A stretch of 7,435 bases of DNA from assembly GCA_041743835.1 (NCBI GenBank), contig JBGTLW010000113.1, positions 1 to 7,435 on the forward strand, given 5' to 3'. How positions within the stretch are numbered: position 1 is the first letter of the stretch; every line of letters starts with the position of its first letter. Shown piece by piece: positions 6,489 to 7,435 of the stretch. The stretch comes from JBGTLW01 sp041743835. Lineage in GTDB: Bacteria; Planctomycetota; Phycisphaerae; Phycisphaerales; Phycisphaeraceae. The position numbers were made by a program, and so were the translations under genes. The notes beneath the pieces are model-generated. The model had not been told where the DNA came from. It did no database searches and was given only the letters and a program-made list of their open reading frames with translations.

Positions 6489-6563
6489 CCGGGCTACGAA
6501 GGACCCCTTGTGCTTCTGGTGAAGCGTCTGAAGTCAGCGGCCTGATGATGAAAGCGTGATCCG

Positions 6564-7290
6564 ATGAACGAGAACAAGCATTCCCCGGTCCAGTCCCTGG
6601 CGCATGGTGCCGTCAGTATCGCCAAGACAGCGGTCCTTCGTCGCGACCGGGTGGAGGAGGCGGATTACCAGGCGCGGCTAGATGTGTGCCGCAACTGCCC
6701 CGGCGGCCACGCAACCTTCCGGGGTGATGGCAAGCTGCACACCTGCGGGCCGATGCTCGAGAGCGTGACGGACCCGGATCGCAAGACCTGCGGCTGCATC
6801 CTCAGCAAGAAGGCGCGGGATGTGAAGGAGGACTGCCCGTTCGGGTACTGGCCGACGATCGAGCGTCAGCCGATGGCTGAGCCAATGCTCGTGGTTGCGG
6901 GGTCACAGGACCAGGTGCCGGCAAAGACGGCTCAGCGTCGGGGTGGTTGCGGCTGCGGGTGTGGCAAGAAGAAAAGCGTGTCGGGGTCACGGCCAAGTGG
7001 CAGCACCCCAGATCGCCGCAAGCGCTGGGGATTGTCGCATCTGTGGTGGCCGGGGAAGAGCAGGCCCAGGTGTGTGATCGATCCAGCCTCCGGGGGTGCT
7101 TCCTGGGGTAGTTCCGGGGGCACGACACGACGTGGGTTCATAGGCAAGTCGATCGCGGCGATAGGCGCGCTCGTGGTCGGGCCGAAGGTGTGGGGCAGTA
7201 CGACGACCGAGTATTACATTGAAGTCCACCGTTGCGGAACGGAGTCTCCCCCTATAACCAGATACGTCAAATGCAGCGAAGTCGCCGGTC
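6564..7290 (+). CDS. Cysteine-rich metal-binding-like protein with internal Tat-like segment, 3' end interrupted by IS256
   Basis: From ATG 6564 this frame has no stop up to the right edge of the window; the native part probably stops near codon 242, where the insertion element begins. A weak GAAAG lies 9 bases before the start. Residues 40-96 carry C42-x2-C45, C61-G, C76-G-C78 and C91-P-F-G-Y-W. This order (CxxC ... CG ... CGC-x-L-x-x-K ... CPxGxW) resembles small cysteine-rich proteins often seen in phages, presumably zinc or metal binding. A second cluster, GCGCGCGKK (128-136), follows. A basic, Trp- and Pro-rich linker with RRKRWG and WWPGK (151-165) leads to TTRRGFIGK (187-195) and the hydrophobic SIAAIGALVVG (196-206), like a twin-arginine signal or membrane anchor in mid-protein. 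The sequence continues YYIEVHRCG and VKC. Codons remain mostly G/C-ending to about 7240. I do not know its function. Membrane-anchored metal-cluster protein is inference. Alternatively the Tat-like part is a second gene fused by a lost stop. Confidence 0.6.
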
Positions 7291-7330
7291 GGGCACAGAG
7301 ATATTGTCAAAAGCTGTGGATGAAGTTTGA
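7291..7330. repeat. Presumed terminal inverted repeat and end of the IS256-type element
   Basis: Between the transposase stop and the interrupted cysteine-rich gene lies a segment with AGATATTGTCAAAAGCTGTG, which has the look of IS256-family ends and sits at the usual short distance from the stop codon. The boundary near 7291 is judged from the drop in coding character and a GGGC start; the opposite end and target duplication are outside the window. Confidence 0.45.
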
Positions 7331-7435
7331 TCAGGCGGCGTGTTGTTTGACTCCGTCGGTGAAGGTGATGCCGGCGATGACGTCGCCGATCAGTTCGTGG
7401 CCGTTGAGCCGTCGCCACTTCTTCTGGGCCGACTC
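7331..7435 (-). CDS. IS256-family transposase, C-terminal end (5' part outside window)
   Basis: Read on the minus strand from the right edge, this frame gives 34 residues then TGA (complement of 7331-7333). They include SAQKKWRRLNGHELIGDVI and end GVKQHAA, the characteristic tail of IS256-family (mutator-type) transposases. The catalytic DDE core lies beyond the window. The stop is about 40 bases from the presumed element end, normal for this family. The element is inserted in the opposite orientation to the cysteine-rich gene, whose frame happens to remain open through it. Confidence 0.88.
   Translation of the reverse strand, partial: ESAQKKWRRLNGHELIGDVIAGITFTDGVKQHAA

Noticed and set aside
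6512..6525. Small hairpin GCTTC-TGGT-GAAGC between the repeat and the cysteine-rich gene.
   Set aside because: A five-base stem without a T-run is common by chance; no role can be argued.
4147..7358. TGTTGTTTGACTC occurs both near 4147 and in the IS256 transposase end near 7341, suggesting an old IS256 remnant at 4147.
   Set aside because: Only about 13 exact bases match, which is not unexpected by chance in a window this size, and the bases around 4147 do not translate into IS256 protein in any frame.
6802..7418. Minus-strand frames over the cysteine-rich gene.
   Set aside because: Arg, His and Pro-rich shadows of the plus frame; only the last 34 codons near the right edge, in the frame ending at 7331, are real transposase.

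Overview
The window looks like an accessory stretch of a high-GC planctomycete-type chromosome. The reasons are a divergent pair of sulfatases without signal peptides, an IS30-type and an IS256-type transposase end, a fragment of a tyrosine recombinase whose motifs I associate with planctomycetes, and mostly G/C-ending codons in the intact genes. The phylum assignment is inference from gene content. No rRNA, tRNA or CRISPR array is visible.

Layout: 2-190 is the C-terminal end of an IS30-family transposase entering from the left edge. It runs into an N-terminally truncated, A/T-richer phospholipase D-like gene (about 198-1085) with one HKD motif. Convergent to that, 1118-2524 (minus) is a sulfatase. 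A 190-base divergent intergenic region separates it from a second sulfatase (2715-4004, plus) that resembles N-sulfoglucosamine sulfohydrolase. Downstream, 4005-4490 is non-coding, with a 12-bp direct repeat, a strong G-quadruplex-forming tract and an abrupt A/T-rich patch. A broken tyrosine recombinase fragment (4493-4774) follows, then about 800 bases with no convincing gene but with hairpins, one of them terminator-like. 5606-6409 encodes a secreted, mostly helical protein of unknown function whose 3' end runs into a degenerate tandem repeat (6383-6488).

6564 onward is a cysteine-rich reading frame that stays open to the right edge of the window. Its native part ends near 7290, where the end of an IS256-family element (transposase C-terminus on the minus strand, 7331-7435) appears to have interrupted it.

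Functionally, the only complete recognisable enzymes are the two sulfatases, probably desulfating small imported sulfated compounds in the cytoplasm after formylglycine maturation by an enzyme not encoded here. The rest is insertion-sequence debris, interrupted genes and two unrecognised proteins. I see no well-supported new multi-gene system. The most unusual item is the cysteine-rich protein with an internal twin-arginine-like membrane segment.
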